Below, piece by piece: positions 34,701 to 40,774 of a stretch of DNA of 64,000 nt; positions within the stretch are counted from its first letter, which is position 1, and each line of letters opens with the position of its first letter. The DNA is taken from positions 3,472,001 through 3,536,000 of the forward strand of contig NZ_CP133656.1 of assembly GCF_036885195.1 (NCBI RefSeq). The letters are read 5' to 3'. The notes under the pieces are model-generated. The model was not told where the DNA came from, ran no database searches, and saw only the letters and a program-made list of their open reading frames with translations. The translations under genes were made by a program, and so were the position numbers. Origin of the DNA: Pectobacterium cacticida. GTDB taxonomy: Bacteria > Pseudomonadota > Gammaproteobacteria > Enterobacterales > Enterobacteriaceae.

Positions 34701-36008
34701 ATCGAGGAAGGCGTCCTGTGTGATGACCAGCTCGGCGGCTTGCAACGCGGCAATCACATTCTTGCGATTAGGCACCGTCGCAACCGGATTGGTGCAGATA
34801 ATCCAGCATGCCTTGATCTTGCCCGCCACCATGTCGTTAAACATGGCTACGGTGCCCCCCCCCAGCTCGGTGCGTAAGGTGCCAGCGGGTACGTTCCAGA
34901 GCGCTTCAATCGCCGCACGATCTTTCTCCACCCATACCGAGCGTTGCCCCGGTAACCCCATCCCCATATAGCCCATTTCGCGTCCGCCCATCGCATTAGG
35001 CTGCCCCGTCAGAGAAAACGGGCCACTGCCGAGGCGGCAAATCGCCCCGGTGGCCAAATGCAGGTTACAGATCGCATTGGTATTCCAGGTACCGTGCGTG
35101 CTCTGGTTAAGCCCCATCGTCCAGCAACTCATCCACGCCGACGCGGTGCCGATCCATGCTGCCGCCTTACGGATATCCGCTTCCGGCAACCCGGTTATCT
35201 CCGCCACTGTCTCAGGACGATAGTCGTCAAGGAACGCGGGCATCGCTTCCCACCCTTCGGTAAACTCGGCGATAAACGTAGGATCGGTGTGCCCGTTCTG
35301 AACCAGCAGATAGAGCAAGCCGTTGAGCAACGCCAAATCCGTGCCGGGCTTGATCTGCAGGAACAGGTTCGCTTTGTCCGCGGTGGCATTCCGGCGCGGG
35401 TCGACCACGATGAGCTTAGCCCCTGCCTTAACGCGATCCATCATCCGTAGGAACAGGATAGGGTGGCAGTCGGCCATGTTCGCCCCAATGACAAAAAAGA
35501 CATCGGCGTGGTCAAAATCCTGATAAGAACCCGGTGGCCCATCCGACCCCAGAGAGAGCTTGTAGCCGCTCCCCGCGCTGGCCATACAGAGGCGAGAGTT
35601 CGATTCAATGTTATTGGTACCGATAAAACCCTTGGCGAGCTTATTCGCCAGATATTGCGACTCCAGCGACATCTGACCGGAGACATACAGCGACACCGCA
35701 TCAGGGCCGTGAGTATCAATGATCGTCCGTAGCCGCCGTGCGGTTTCCTTAATCGCCTTATCCACATCAACCCTGACGGATTCGTGCTGACGATCCGCCC
35801 GCAAGTAGGCATGTTTCAGCCGTCCTGATTCGGCAAGCGCCTGACCACTGGTATTTCCCTTCGTGCACAATCGCCCAACGTTGGTGGGATGCGTCTTGTC
35901 GCCTGACACCTTGATCACACGATTGTCTTTCACTTCCATCACTACACCGCAGCCGACCCCGCAATAGGGGCAGACGCTCTTCACACACGTTGCGGATTTA
36001 GCATTCAT
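31779..36008 (-). CDS. Assimilatory nitrate reductase fused to CysJ-like flavoprotein
   Basis: A 1409-residue fusion. Residues 1 to about 715 are a molybdopterin nitrate reductase of the NasA type, with an N-terminal [4Fe-4S] site (C13, C16, C20, C48), SGQMSLESQYLANKL, SNSRLCMASA and the C-terminal molybdopterin domain NTGRLQHQWHTMTKTG. After a linker, about 760-1409 resemble the sulfite-reductase flavoprotein CysJ: a helical start (LPPLTLSAHEQHYL), flavodoxin (WASSTGNAECFA), FAD domain (RLYSISSSP) and NADPH domain (VGAGTGIAPFRAFLQER) ending YVRDVY. It should pass electrons from NADPH to nitrate within one chain, replacing NasB. Nitrite reductase and transporter genes are absent here. ATG 36008 has only a weak ribosome-binding site. 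Confidence 0.94.
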   Translation of the reverse strand: MNAKSATCVKSVCPYCGVGCGVVMEVKDNRVIKVSGDKTHPTNVGRLCTKGNTSGQALAESGRLKHAYLRADRQHESVRVDVDKAIKETARRLRTIIDTHGPDAVSLYVSGQMSLESQYLANKLAKGFIGTNNIESNSRLCMASAGSGYKLSLGSDGPPGSYQDFDHADVFFVIGANMADCHPILFLRMMDRVKAGAKLIVVDPRRNATADKANLFLQIKPGTDLALLNGLLYLLVQNGHTDPTFIAEFTEGWEAMPAFLDDYRPETVAEITGLPEADIRKAAAWIGTASAWMSCWTMGLNQSTHGTWNTNAICNLHLATGAICRLGSGPFSLTGQPNAMGGREMGYMGMGLPGQRSVWVEKDRAAIEALWNVPAGTLRTELGGGTVAMFNDMVAGKIKACWIICTNPVATVPNRKNVIAALQAAELVITQDAFLDTETNRYADILLPGALWAEAEGVMINSERNLTLMQKAVDPPGEAMADWQIIAKVACEMGYAHGFSYGSAAEVFEEIKQAWNPKTGYDIRGASYERLRQAPLQWPCPPDDDRRRHPVRYLNDGVSQTLKVLPDGTRPRLVFATDSGKGVFFPRPHMSPAEMPDNDFQFVLNTGRLQHQWHTMTKTGKISTLNKLNPGPFIEIHPEDAVTLGIQDKDRVEVRSRRGRAILPAVISDRVRPGNCFAPFHWNDVFGDNLAINAVTSDAIDPISQQPEFKFCAVSLTRIAQPTASISSEWESHAAALPVSKQAEASTPNNTIRELDMKNIDALATLLGLDMLPPLTLSAHEQHYLQGYIAALRTDASRLAGGVPVLPATAPLEPSRRLMLDGMLAGLFARTWLPDGGIAALPTTSPVVPAVPASSSLPIWILWASSTGNAECFAAQCAERLKAEGHTVTLSEMDSVSIADLPAIPRVLFIASTFGDGDPPDNGMNFWTALQAETAPSLMEMAFAVLALGDSNYDRFCGFGRQLDARLEGLGARRMVARIDCEPDYQEAATVWLGSVVNALSEVPASVANQAATAAMATVADENDVAAPMLNVAEIAGFSRNAPLPARLVINQRLNAQGAEKETRQFAFDIAGSNMRYEAGDALGIWPTNNPELVTEILSALKLSPATVVTVKDKGDMTLAEALAQHVEIARITPEFLQFVRQRTNKPALADLLQEERKEALKQWLWGRQIVDVLQAFPIQVQADELLSVLKRMQPRLYSISSSPKVTPHQIHLTVSTVRYGVEGQLRGGVCSTFLADRAAESGTVPIFIQKSAHFRPPQHPDTPMIMVGAGTGIAPFRAFLQERQATKAQGKNWLFFGEQRAATDFYYRNELEKLQREGYLHRLDTAFSRDQHEKIYVQHRMREQGAELWRWLEEGAHFYVCGDASRMAKDVDAALRQIAQRYGGMCGEDAADYVAKLAQDKRYVRDVY

Positions 36009-36079
36009 AGCCGGTTCCCAATCGGATTAGCGTGTCACAACCGCGCGGAGGCAGTGCTGTGGCAGGCAAATCCAGACAT

Positions 36080-36139
36080 AAAAAAACGTCCACATCCTCC
36101 TGCTCTCGCCGTGATGCGAAAAGCATGATGATGTGGACG
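36080..36139 (-). terminator. Leader terminator of the nitrate reductase gene
   Basis: On the minus strand CGTCCACATC (36139-36130) pairs perfectly with GATGTGGACG (36096-36087), followed by seven T residues (36086-36080). It lies in the untranslated leader, before the gene, so transcription must pass it. The 5' arm overlaps the second hexaloop hairpin, as expected for antitermination. Confidence 0.85.
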
Positions 36140-36182
36140 CCGTTGCCCTGACCGAGGCTTCACTCACCATTGAGGTAAGCCT
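36135..36182 (-). promoter_or_regulatory. Two hexanucleotide-loop hairpins: likely NasR/ANTAR target
   Basis: Minus-strand RNA hairpin 1 (36182-36155) has arms AGGCTT/AAGCCT and an inner CTC/GAG-type stem closing the loop AATGGT. Hairpin 2 (36148-36135) has GGGC/GUCC closing the loop AACGGC. Both six-base loops have A at position 1 and G at position 4, the signature bound by ANTAR antiterminators such as NasR of Klebsiella. The gap between the hairpins is 6 bases, and hairpin 2 excludes the terminator stem. No nasR gene lies in the window. Confidence 0.75.
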
Positions 36183-36221
36183 GCGGAATTGTTATGCGTT
36201 AATAATACCTAACAATAACTA

Positions 36222-36237
36222 AGCAAATTGCATGCCA
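36222..36237 (-). promoter_or_regulatory. Sigma-54 promoter of the nitrate reductase gene
   Basis: Minus-strand TGGCATGCAATTTGCT fits TGGCAYRNNNNTTGCW at every defined position. The predicted transcript start is near 36211, giving a leader of about 200 bases that contains the antitermination hairpins. Confidence 0.85.
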
Positions 36238-36301
36238 CCACTGCGTACCACCGGATATAGTGAGGAGGAACATCAAACAATGGAACCCCGCGCCCCCTGA
36301 C

Positions 36302-36318
36302 TGCATCATGGTGGTGCA
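36302..36318 (-). promoter_or_regulatory. NtrC binding site
   Basis: TGCATCATGGTGGTGCA is a 17-base near-palindrome differing from the NtrC pattern TGCAC-N5-TGGTGCA at one defined base. It is centred about 100 bases upstream of the predicted sigma-54 transcript start, a normal enhancer distance. It implies control by nitrogen limitation. Confidence 0.7.
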
Positions 36319-36376
36319 GGTTAACAGGGCGACAGTGCATTTTCGGTTACCGTGCTGATGTCTCCCCACAGAGATG

Positions 36377-36439
36377 CCGTGACCGGCGTCACATAACCAG
36401 ACGGTGACATTGCCGCAGCAATTCATAATTGTGTAGTGT
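36377..36439 (+). promoter_or_regulatory. CRP-dependent promoter of the GH1 glucosidase gene
   Basis: GTGA-CCGGCG-TCAC (36379-36392) is a perfect CRP core, centre 36385.5. Downstream are -35 TTGCCG (36410-36415) and -10 TAGTGT (36434-36439, spacer 18). If transcription starts at the first G of the antiterminator element (36447), CRP is centred at -61.5, the class I position. Confidence 0.7.
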
Positions 36440-36446
36440 TCGTATA

Positions 36447-36475
36447 GGACGTTACCGCCAATGGCGGGCGAAACT
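36447..36475 (+). promoter_or_regulatory. BglG/LicT-type RNA antiterminator (RAT) element
   Basis: The element begins GGACGTTACC, has a short self-pairing CGCC-AAT-GGCG and ends GGGCGAAACT, matching the layout of the E. coli bgl RAT (GGATTGTTAC ... GGCAAAACC). Its last bases (AAACT) are the first bases of the following terminator stem, so antiterminator binding would prevent the terminator from forming. Confidence 0.85.
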
Positions 36476-36523
36476 TGGGCAGAAGCGGGTAGTGATACCC
36501 GCTTCTGCCCAAGTTTTTTTTTG
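36471..36523 (+). terminator. Leader terminator before the GH1 glucosidase gene
   Basis: A perfect 21-bp stem (arms 36471-36491 and 36496-36516) with loop GTGA and a run of T to 36522. It is unusually long and uninterrupted. It lies 80 bases before the gene, so expression requires antitermination. Confidence 0.93.
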
Positions 36524-36604
36524 CCTGTTATCCGCTGATTTCCAGCGCAGCGAAATATAGGCCAGTGCGGCGAAATGATGTAGCAAACGATGAGGAGAAA
36601 TACC

Positions 36605-37993
36605 ATGAAAGCATTCCCTGATGGATTTTTATGGGGCGGTTCAGTGGCAGCAAACCAGGTTGAAGGGGCATGGAATAAGGACGGTAAGGGTGTGTCCACT
36701 TCCGATCTACAATTACAGGGCGTCCATGGCCCGATCACGGAACGCGATAAAAAAAGCAGTAGCATCAAAGACTTGGCTATCGATTTTTATCATCGCTACC
36801 CGCAAGACATTCGTCTATTCGCCGAAATGGGGTTCAAGGTTTTACGCACCTCTATCGCCTGGACGCGTATTTATCCCGAAGGAGACGAAGCCGAGCCTTG
36901 CGAGGCCGGACTGGCTTTTTACGATCGCCTGTTTGATGAGATGGCGAAGTATCAAATTCAACCGTTAATTACGCTGTCGCATTATGAAATGCCTTACGGC
37001 CTGGTGAAAAAGCTGGGAGGCTGGGGTAACCGCGTCATCATCGATCATTTTGAGAAGTATGCGCGTACCGTTTTCAGCCGCTACAAAGACAAAGTGAAGT
37101 ACTGGCTGACTTTTAACGAAATCAATATGGCGCTGCACTCGCCCTTTACAGGCATCGGGCTGATCGGCGAACCCTCGAAGCAGGAGATATATCAGGCTAT
37201 CCACCACCAACTGGTTGCCAGCGCACGCGCGGTAAAAGCCTGCCATGACCTCATCCCCGACGCCAAAATCGGCAACATGCTATTGGGCGCGGTACGCTAC
37301 CCCATGACCTGCCATCCGAAAGATGTCCTGGAAGCGCAAAACAAGAATCGTGAATGGCTGTTCTTCGGTGATGTGCAGGTACGTGGTGCCTATCCGGCCT
37401 GGATCCAGCGCTATTTCCGGGAAAATGGCATCGAACTCACCATTACCGCGCAGGACAAAGACGATCTGGGCCACACCGTAGACTTTGTCTCTTTCAGCTA
37501 TTACATGAGCGGCTGCGCGACCTTCGAGCCGGAGAAATATCAGTCCTCACGCGGCAACATCATCCGCCTAATTCCTAACCCACACCTTGAAGCGTCCGAA
37601 TGGGGCTGGCAGATCGACCCAGAAGGCCTGCGTTTCCTGCTGAACGAGCTGTATGATCGTTATCAGAAACCGCTGTTCATCGTAGAAAACGGACTGGGCG
37701 CACGCGATGTGGTGGAAGAAGACGGCAGCATTCACGACAGCTACCGCATTGATTACCTACGCCGTCACCTGTTTCAGGTGCGTGAAGCCATCGACGATGG
37801 CGTCGAGCTACTGGGCTACACCAGTTGGGGGCCGATCGACCTGGTCAGCGCGGGGACGGCGCAGATGTCAAAACGCTATGGTTTTATTTATGTCGATCGT
37901 GATGATGATGGCGAAGGCACGCTGGAGCGTCGGCGCAAAGACAGCTTCTACTGGTATCAGAAAGTGATTAGCAGCAATGGAAGCTCGCTGTGA
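36605..37993 (+). CDS. 6-phospho-beta-glucosidase (GH1)
   Basis: Cytoplasmic hydrolase splitting PTS-phosphorylated beta-glucosides such as arbutin, salicin or cellobiose. 462 residues; N-terminal FPDGFLWGGSVAANQVEGAW, acid/base Glu in TFNEIN (about 172), nucleophile Glu in FIVENGLG (about 360) and the phosphate-recognising C-terminal SAGTAQMSKRYGFIYVD. ATG 36605 is preferred to 36590 because AGGAG lies 8 bases upstream. It is similar to BglA, AscB and ArbB, and the exact name is not decided. No PTS gene is adjacent; the BglF-type permease at 50.5-52.4 kb has the same leader design. Confidence 0.93.
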   Translation: MKAFPDGFLWGGSVAANQVEGAWNKDGKGVSTSDLQLQGVHGPITERDKKSSSIKDLAIDFYHRYPQDIRLFAEMGFKVLRTSIAWTRIYPEGDEAEPCEAGLAFYDRLFDEMAKYQIQPLITLSHYEMPYGLVKKLGGWGNRVIIDHFEKYARTVFSRYKDKVKYWLTFNEINMALHSPFTGIGLIGEPSKQEIYQAIHHQLVASARAVKACHDLIPDAKIGNMLLGAVRYPMTCHPKDVLEAQNKNREWLFFGDVQVRGAYPAWIQRYFRENGIELTITAQDKDDLGHTVDFVSFSYYMSGCATFEPEKYQSSRGNIIRLIPNPHLEASEWGWQIDPEGLRFLLNELYDRYQKPLFIVENGLGARDVVEEDGSIHDSYRIDYLRRHLFQVREAIDDGVELLGYTSWGPIDLVSAGTAQMSKRYGFIYVDRDDDGEGTLERRRKDSFYWYQKVISSNGSSL

Positions 37994-38059
37994 CGGGCTG
38001 ACGGTAAGTCAGGATATTGGCTGGCGGTTTAACCTTATGCTTGGAACGTAACCCAGCAA

Positions 38060-38094
38060 AATCAGAAGGTACGCGAGGATGTGGCCTTCTGATT
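38060..38094 (+). terminator. Hairpin after the GH1 gene
   Basis: AATCAGAAGG / CCTTCTGATT, a 10-bp perfect stem with a 15-base loop, 66 bases beyond the stop. No T-run follows, so termination would need help. Confidence 0.5.
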
Positions 38095-38252
38095 CGCTGC
38101 AGCGTGAATATCCTTGTCCGCCAGACAAACACTCATCAGCCTATGGCGTAGTATGCTCAACCGAATAACACCGCAGAAGCGAAATTGTTATGGAGAAAGA
38201 ACTATATTAACATCACGAGTTGTAGAGACTTATTATTTGGAACACAGCAAAC

Positions 38253-39194
38253 GTGCGTAAATTAACAATAAAAGATATAGCTGCTCTCTGCAATGTAGGA
38301 AAGTCGACGGTTTCTCGGGTAATCAACAATGACCCTAACGTCAATGAAATGACGCGCCAGAAAGTCCTTGCGGTAATCGAGCAGTATCAGTTCACGCCGT
38401 CTACGTCAGCAAGAGCCATGCGTGGGCTGGCGGGGCGTACTTGCGGCATCATCGTGACTCGTCTTGATTCTTATGCAGAAAACCAGACAGTCAGCGCAAT
38501 GCTCCCGCTTTTATACGCTAATGGCATTGACCCCATTATTCTGGAAAGCCAATTTAATCCGCAAAAAATTGATGAACACCTAACCATGTTGGAACGGAGA
38601 AAAATCGATGGTGTTATCCTCTTCGCTTTCACTGGCATCACCACTGAACAGTTAGCATCCTGGCAGCAACGCATCGTGATTACGGCCCGTTCCTTTGCGG
38701 GATACACCTGCGTTTGTAACGATGATATTGGCGCCGTGCATTATTTGATGACCTTCCTGCATCAGGAAAAAGGATTCAACGACATTGGCTATGTAGGAAT
38801 TGCGTTAACCGATGAAACTACGGGATTACAACGCTTTCAAGCTTATGAAAGTTACTGCCAGCAACATCAATTAACCATGAATGCCGAATTAGGCCAACTC
38901 GATTATCAAAGCGGTTATCAACTTGCCCACAGCGTGGTTTCCAGACGCCCCCAAGCCATTTTATGTGCTACGGATTCTCTGGCCTTTGGGGTACAAAAAT
39001 ACTTAAAAATTCATAACATTCGTGATATTTCTGTCGCCTGTATCGGACGTAATGACCTGTTGACGTTTTTATTCCCTGAAACAAAAACGTATCGATTGGG
39101 CTTCCGGGAAAGTGGCGAGCTTTCGGTACGCTTATTAATCGACATGATGAACAATAATTTCTCACCCAAAACGCACATAATCACATCTAATTGA
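38253..39194 (+). CDS. treR: TreR-like LacI-family repressor
   Basis: 313-residue regulator with a LacI-type N-terminal helix-turn-helix (LTIKDIAALCNVGKSTVSRVI) and hinge (SARAMRG). The sugar-binding domain resembles E. coli TreR (VTRLDS, PIILESQF, RRKIDGVILFAFTGITTEQL, LLCATDSLA equivalents), whose inducer is trehalose 6-phosphate. The start is GTG at 38253 with a poor ribosome-binding site, so expression may be low. The predicted operator (39250-39263) lies between this gene and treB. The exact effector is inferred. Confidence 0.85.
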   Translation: MRKLTIKDIAALCNVGKSTVSRVINNDPNVNEMTRQKVLAVIEQYQFTPSTSARAMRGLAGRTCGIIVTRLDSYAENQTVSAMLPLLYANGIDPIILESQFNPQKIDEHLTMLERRKIDGVILFAFTGITTEQLASWQQRIVITARSFAGYTCVCNDDIGAVHYLMTFLHQEKGFNDIGYVGIALTDETTGLQRFQAYESYCQQHQLTMNAELGQLDYQSGYQLAHSVVSRRPQAILCATDSLAFGVQKYLKIHNIRDISVACIGRNDLLTFLFPETKTYRLGFRESGELSVRLLIDMMNNNFSPKTHIITSN

Positions 39195-39228
39195 TTTAAC
39201 TAATATAAATTATTTTTAAAATAAAATT

Positions 39229-39263
39229 TGTGTGATATTCGTCAATATTTGGGAACGTTCCCA
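39229..39263 (+). promoter_or_regulatory. TreR operator and CRP-like site before the PTS-GH65 operon
   Basis: TGGGAACGTTCCCA (39250-39263) is a perfect 14-base palindrome containing GGGAACGTTCCC, the TreR box. Just upstream TGTGA-TATTCG-TCAAT (39231-39246) is an 8-of-10 CRP match. Both lie 60-95 bases before the PTS gene. Confidence 0.8.
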
Positions 39264-39324
39264 TTGAGAGGGAAGCAGACCTAACCTATCTTAAAAAAGG
39301 AGATAAAAACTAGAGACGAACCAC

Positions 39325-40749
39325 ATGAATAAATCTATAACTTCTGATCTGATAGATCAGATAATTACGTTAGTCGGTGGTAGAGAAAATATCAGCACTG
39401 TTTCTCATTGTTTAACAAGATTGCGTTTCGTATTGAATAAACCTGAAGTAGCCGACATTGATGGCATTAAAGCCCTCCCTAAAGTAAAAGGATGTTTTAA
39501 TAACGCCGGTCAGTTTCAAATAATAATAGGAACCGATGTCGACCTTTACTATAAGGAATTGATAAAGAAGATCAACATCGCCGAGTCGAGTAAGGAAGAG
39601 ACAAAAGCGGCGGCCAAGCAGAACATGAAATTCTGGGAGAGATTAATTTCCTGTTTGGCTGAAATCTTTGTACCACTATTACCCGCTCTCATTTGCGGCG
39701 GTTTATTACTTGGTTTACGTAACGTTATTGGCGAAATGCCAGTTTATGATGATGCAACCCTCGTTTCATTGCATCCATGGCTTCAACCAATCTATGATTT
39801 TTTATGGCTGCCCTGCGAAGCCATTTTCCATTTCCTGCCCGTCGCCATTTGTTGGTCTACCGTCAAAAAAATGGGCGGTTCGCCTATCCTGGGTATTGTA
39901 TTAGGTATTACGCTGGTGTCGCCGCAATTGATGAATGCCTACAGTATAGGAAGCCAAATTCCTGATACCTGGGATTTCAATTTATTTTCAATTCAAAAAG
40001 TAGGCTACCAGGCTCAAGTGATCCCTTCAATTTTGGCTGGACTGTTTCTAGGCTGGCTTGAGGTTAAATTACGTAAATTTATACCTAGCTATTTAACGTT
40101 AGTTATCGTTCCGGTTGTTACCTTATTAATTTCCGTTGCCATTGCGCATGCCATTCTCGGACCACTTGGTCGTTTGATCGGTAATGGCATCTCTGAAGGG
40201 GTACGCTATTTAATGCTTGGCGATTTCGCCCCCATTGGGTCAATGATCTTTGGCTTTTTCTACTCTCCTTTAGTCATCACAGGTCTGCATCACACAACAT
40301 TAGCAATTGATATGCAATTAACGCAGACCGTAGGAGGAACGCCGATCTGGCCGATCATTGCGCTCTCAAATATTGCCCAGGCTTCTGCGGTTGTCGGCAT
40401 CATTCTCATTAGCAAAAAACAAAATGAGCGTGAAATTACTATACCCGCGGCAATATCTGCTTATCTGGGTGTGACTGAACCCGCGATGTACGGAGTCAAC
40501 TTGCATTATCGCTTCCCAATGCTCTGTGCAATGATTGGGGCGGCCTTAGCGGGACTGATTTGCGGTTATGCACGAGTACTTTCTAACGGTATAGGCGTTG
40601 GCGGTATCCCTGGGATTCTTTCCATTCAGCCCAGTTTCTGGAGTATTTATCTTGTCGCCATGCTGGTCGCCATTATTATTCCGCTTATTCTGACGATGAT
40701 AATTTATCGCTACCAGCAGCGCAAAGGCACACTGATAACATCTCTTTAA
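39325..40749 (+). CDS. treB: Trehalose-type PTS permease, EIIBC
   Basis: 474-residue inner-membrane PTS transporter with an EIIB domain (active Cys29 in VSHCLTRLRFVL) and a ten-segment EIIC domain. Strongly like E. coli TreB: NMKFWERLIS, LPALICGGLLLGLRNVIG, SPILGIVLGITLVSPQLMNAY, KVGYQAQVIPSILAGL, THLHHTTLAIDMQ-type loop and AISAYLGVTEPAMYGVN. It has no EIIA domain, so EIIA-Glc (crr) should supply the phosphate, as for TreB. The substrate is probably trehalose, imported as trehalose 6-phosphate, though a related disaccharide is possible. It is followed after 25 bases by the GH65 gene. Confidence 0.9.
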   Translation: MNKSITSDLIDQIITLVGGRENISTVSHCLTRLRFVLNKPEVADIDGIKALPKVKGCFNNAGQFQIIIGTDVDLYYKELIKKINIAESSKEETKAAAKQNMKFWERLISCLAEIFVPLLPALICGGLLLGLRNVIGEMPVYDDATLVSLHPWLQPIYDFLWLPCEAIFHFLPVAICWSTVKKMGGSPILGIVLGITLVSPQLMNAYSIGSQIPDTWDFNLFSIQKVGYQAQVIPSILAGLFLGWLEVKLRKFIPSYLTLVIVPVVTLLISVAIAHAILGPLGRLIGNGISEGVRYLMLGDFAPIGSMIFGFFYSPLVITGLHHTTLAIDMQLTQTVGGTPIWPIIALSNIAQASAVVGIILISKKQNEREITIPAAISAYLGVTEPAMYGVNLHYRFPMLCAMIGAALAGLICGYARVLSNGIGVGGIPGILSIQPSFWSIYLVAMLVAIIIPLILTMIIYRYQQRKGTLITSL

Positions 40750-40774
40750 TCCCTATTATCTAAAAGAGTTTATT

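Noticed and set aside
36199..36768. 189-codon minus-strand frame across the nitrate reductase/glucosidase spacer
   Set aside because: It runs through the sigma-54 promoter, the CRP-RAT-terminator leader and the start of the GH1 gene, and its translation shows no protein-like pattern.
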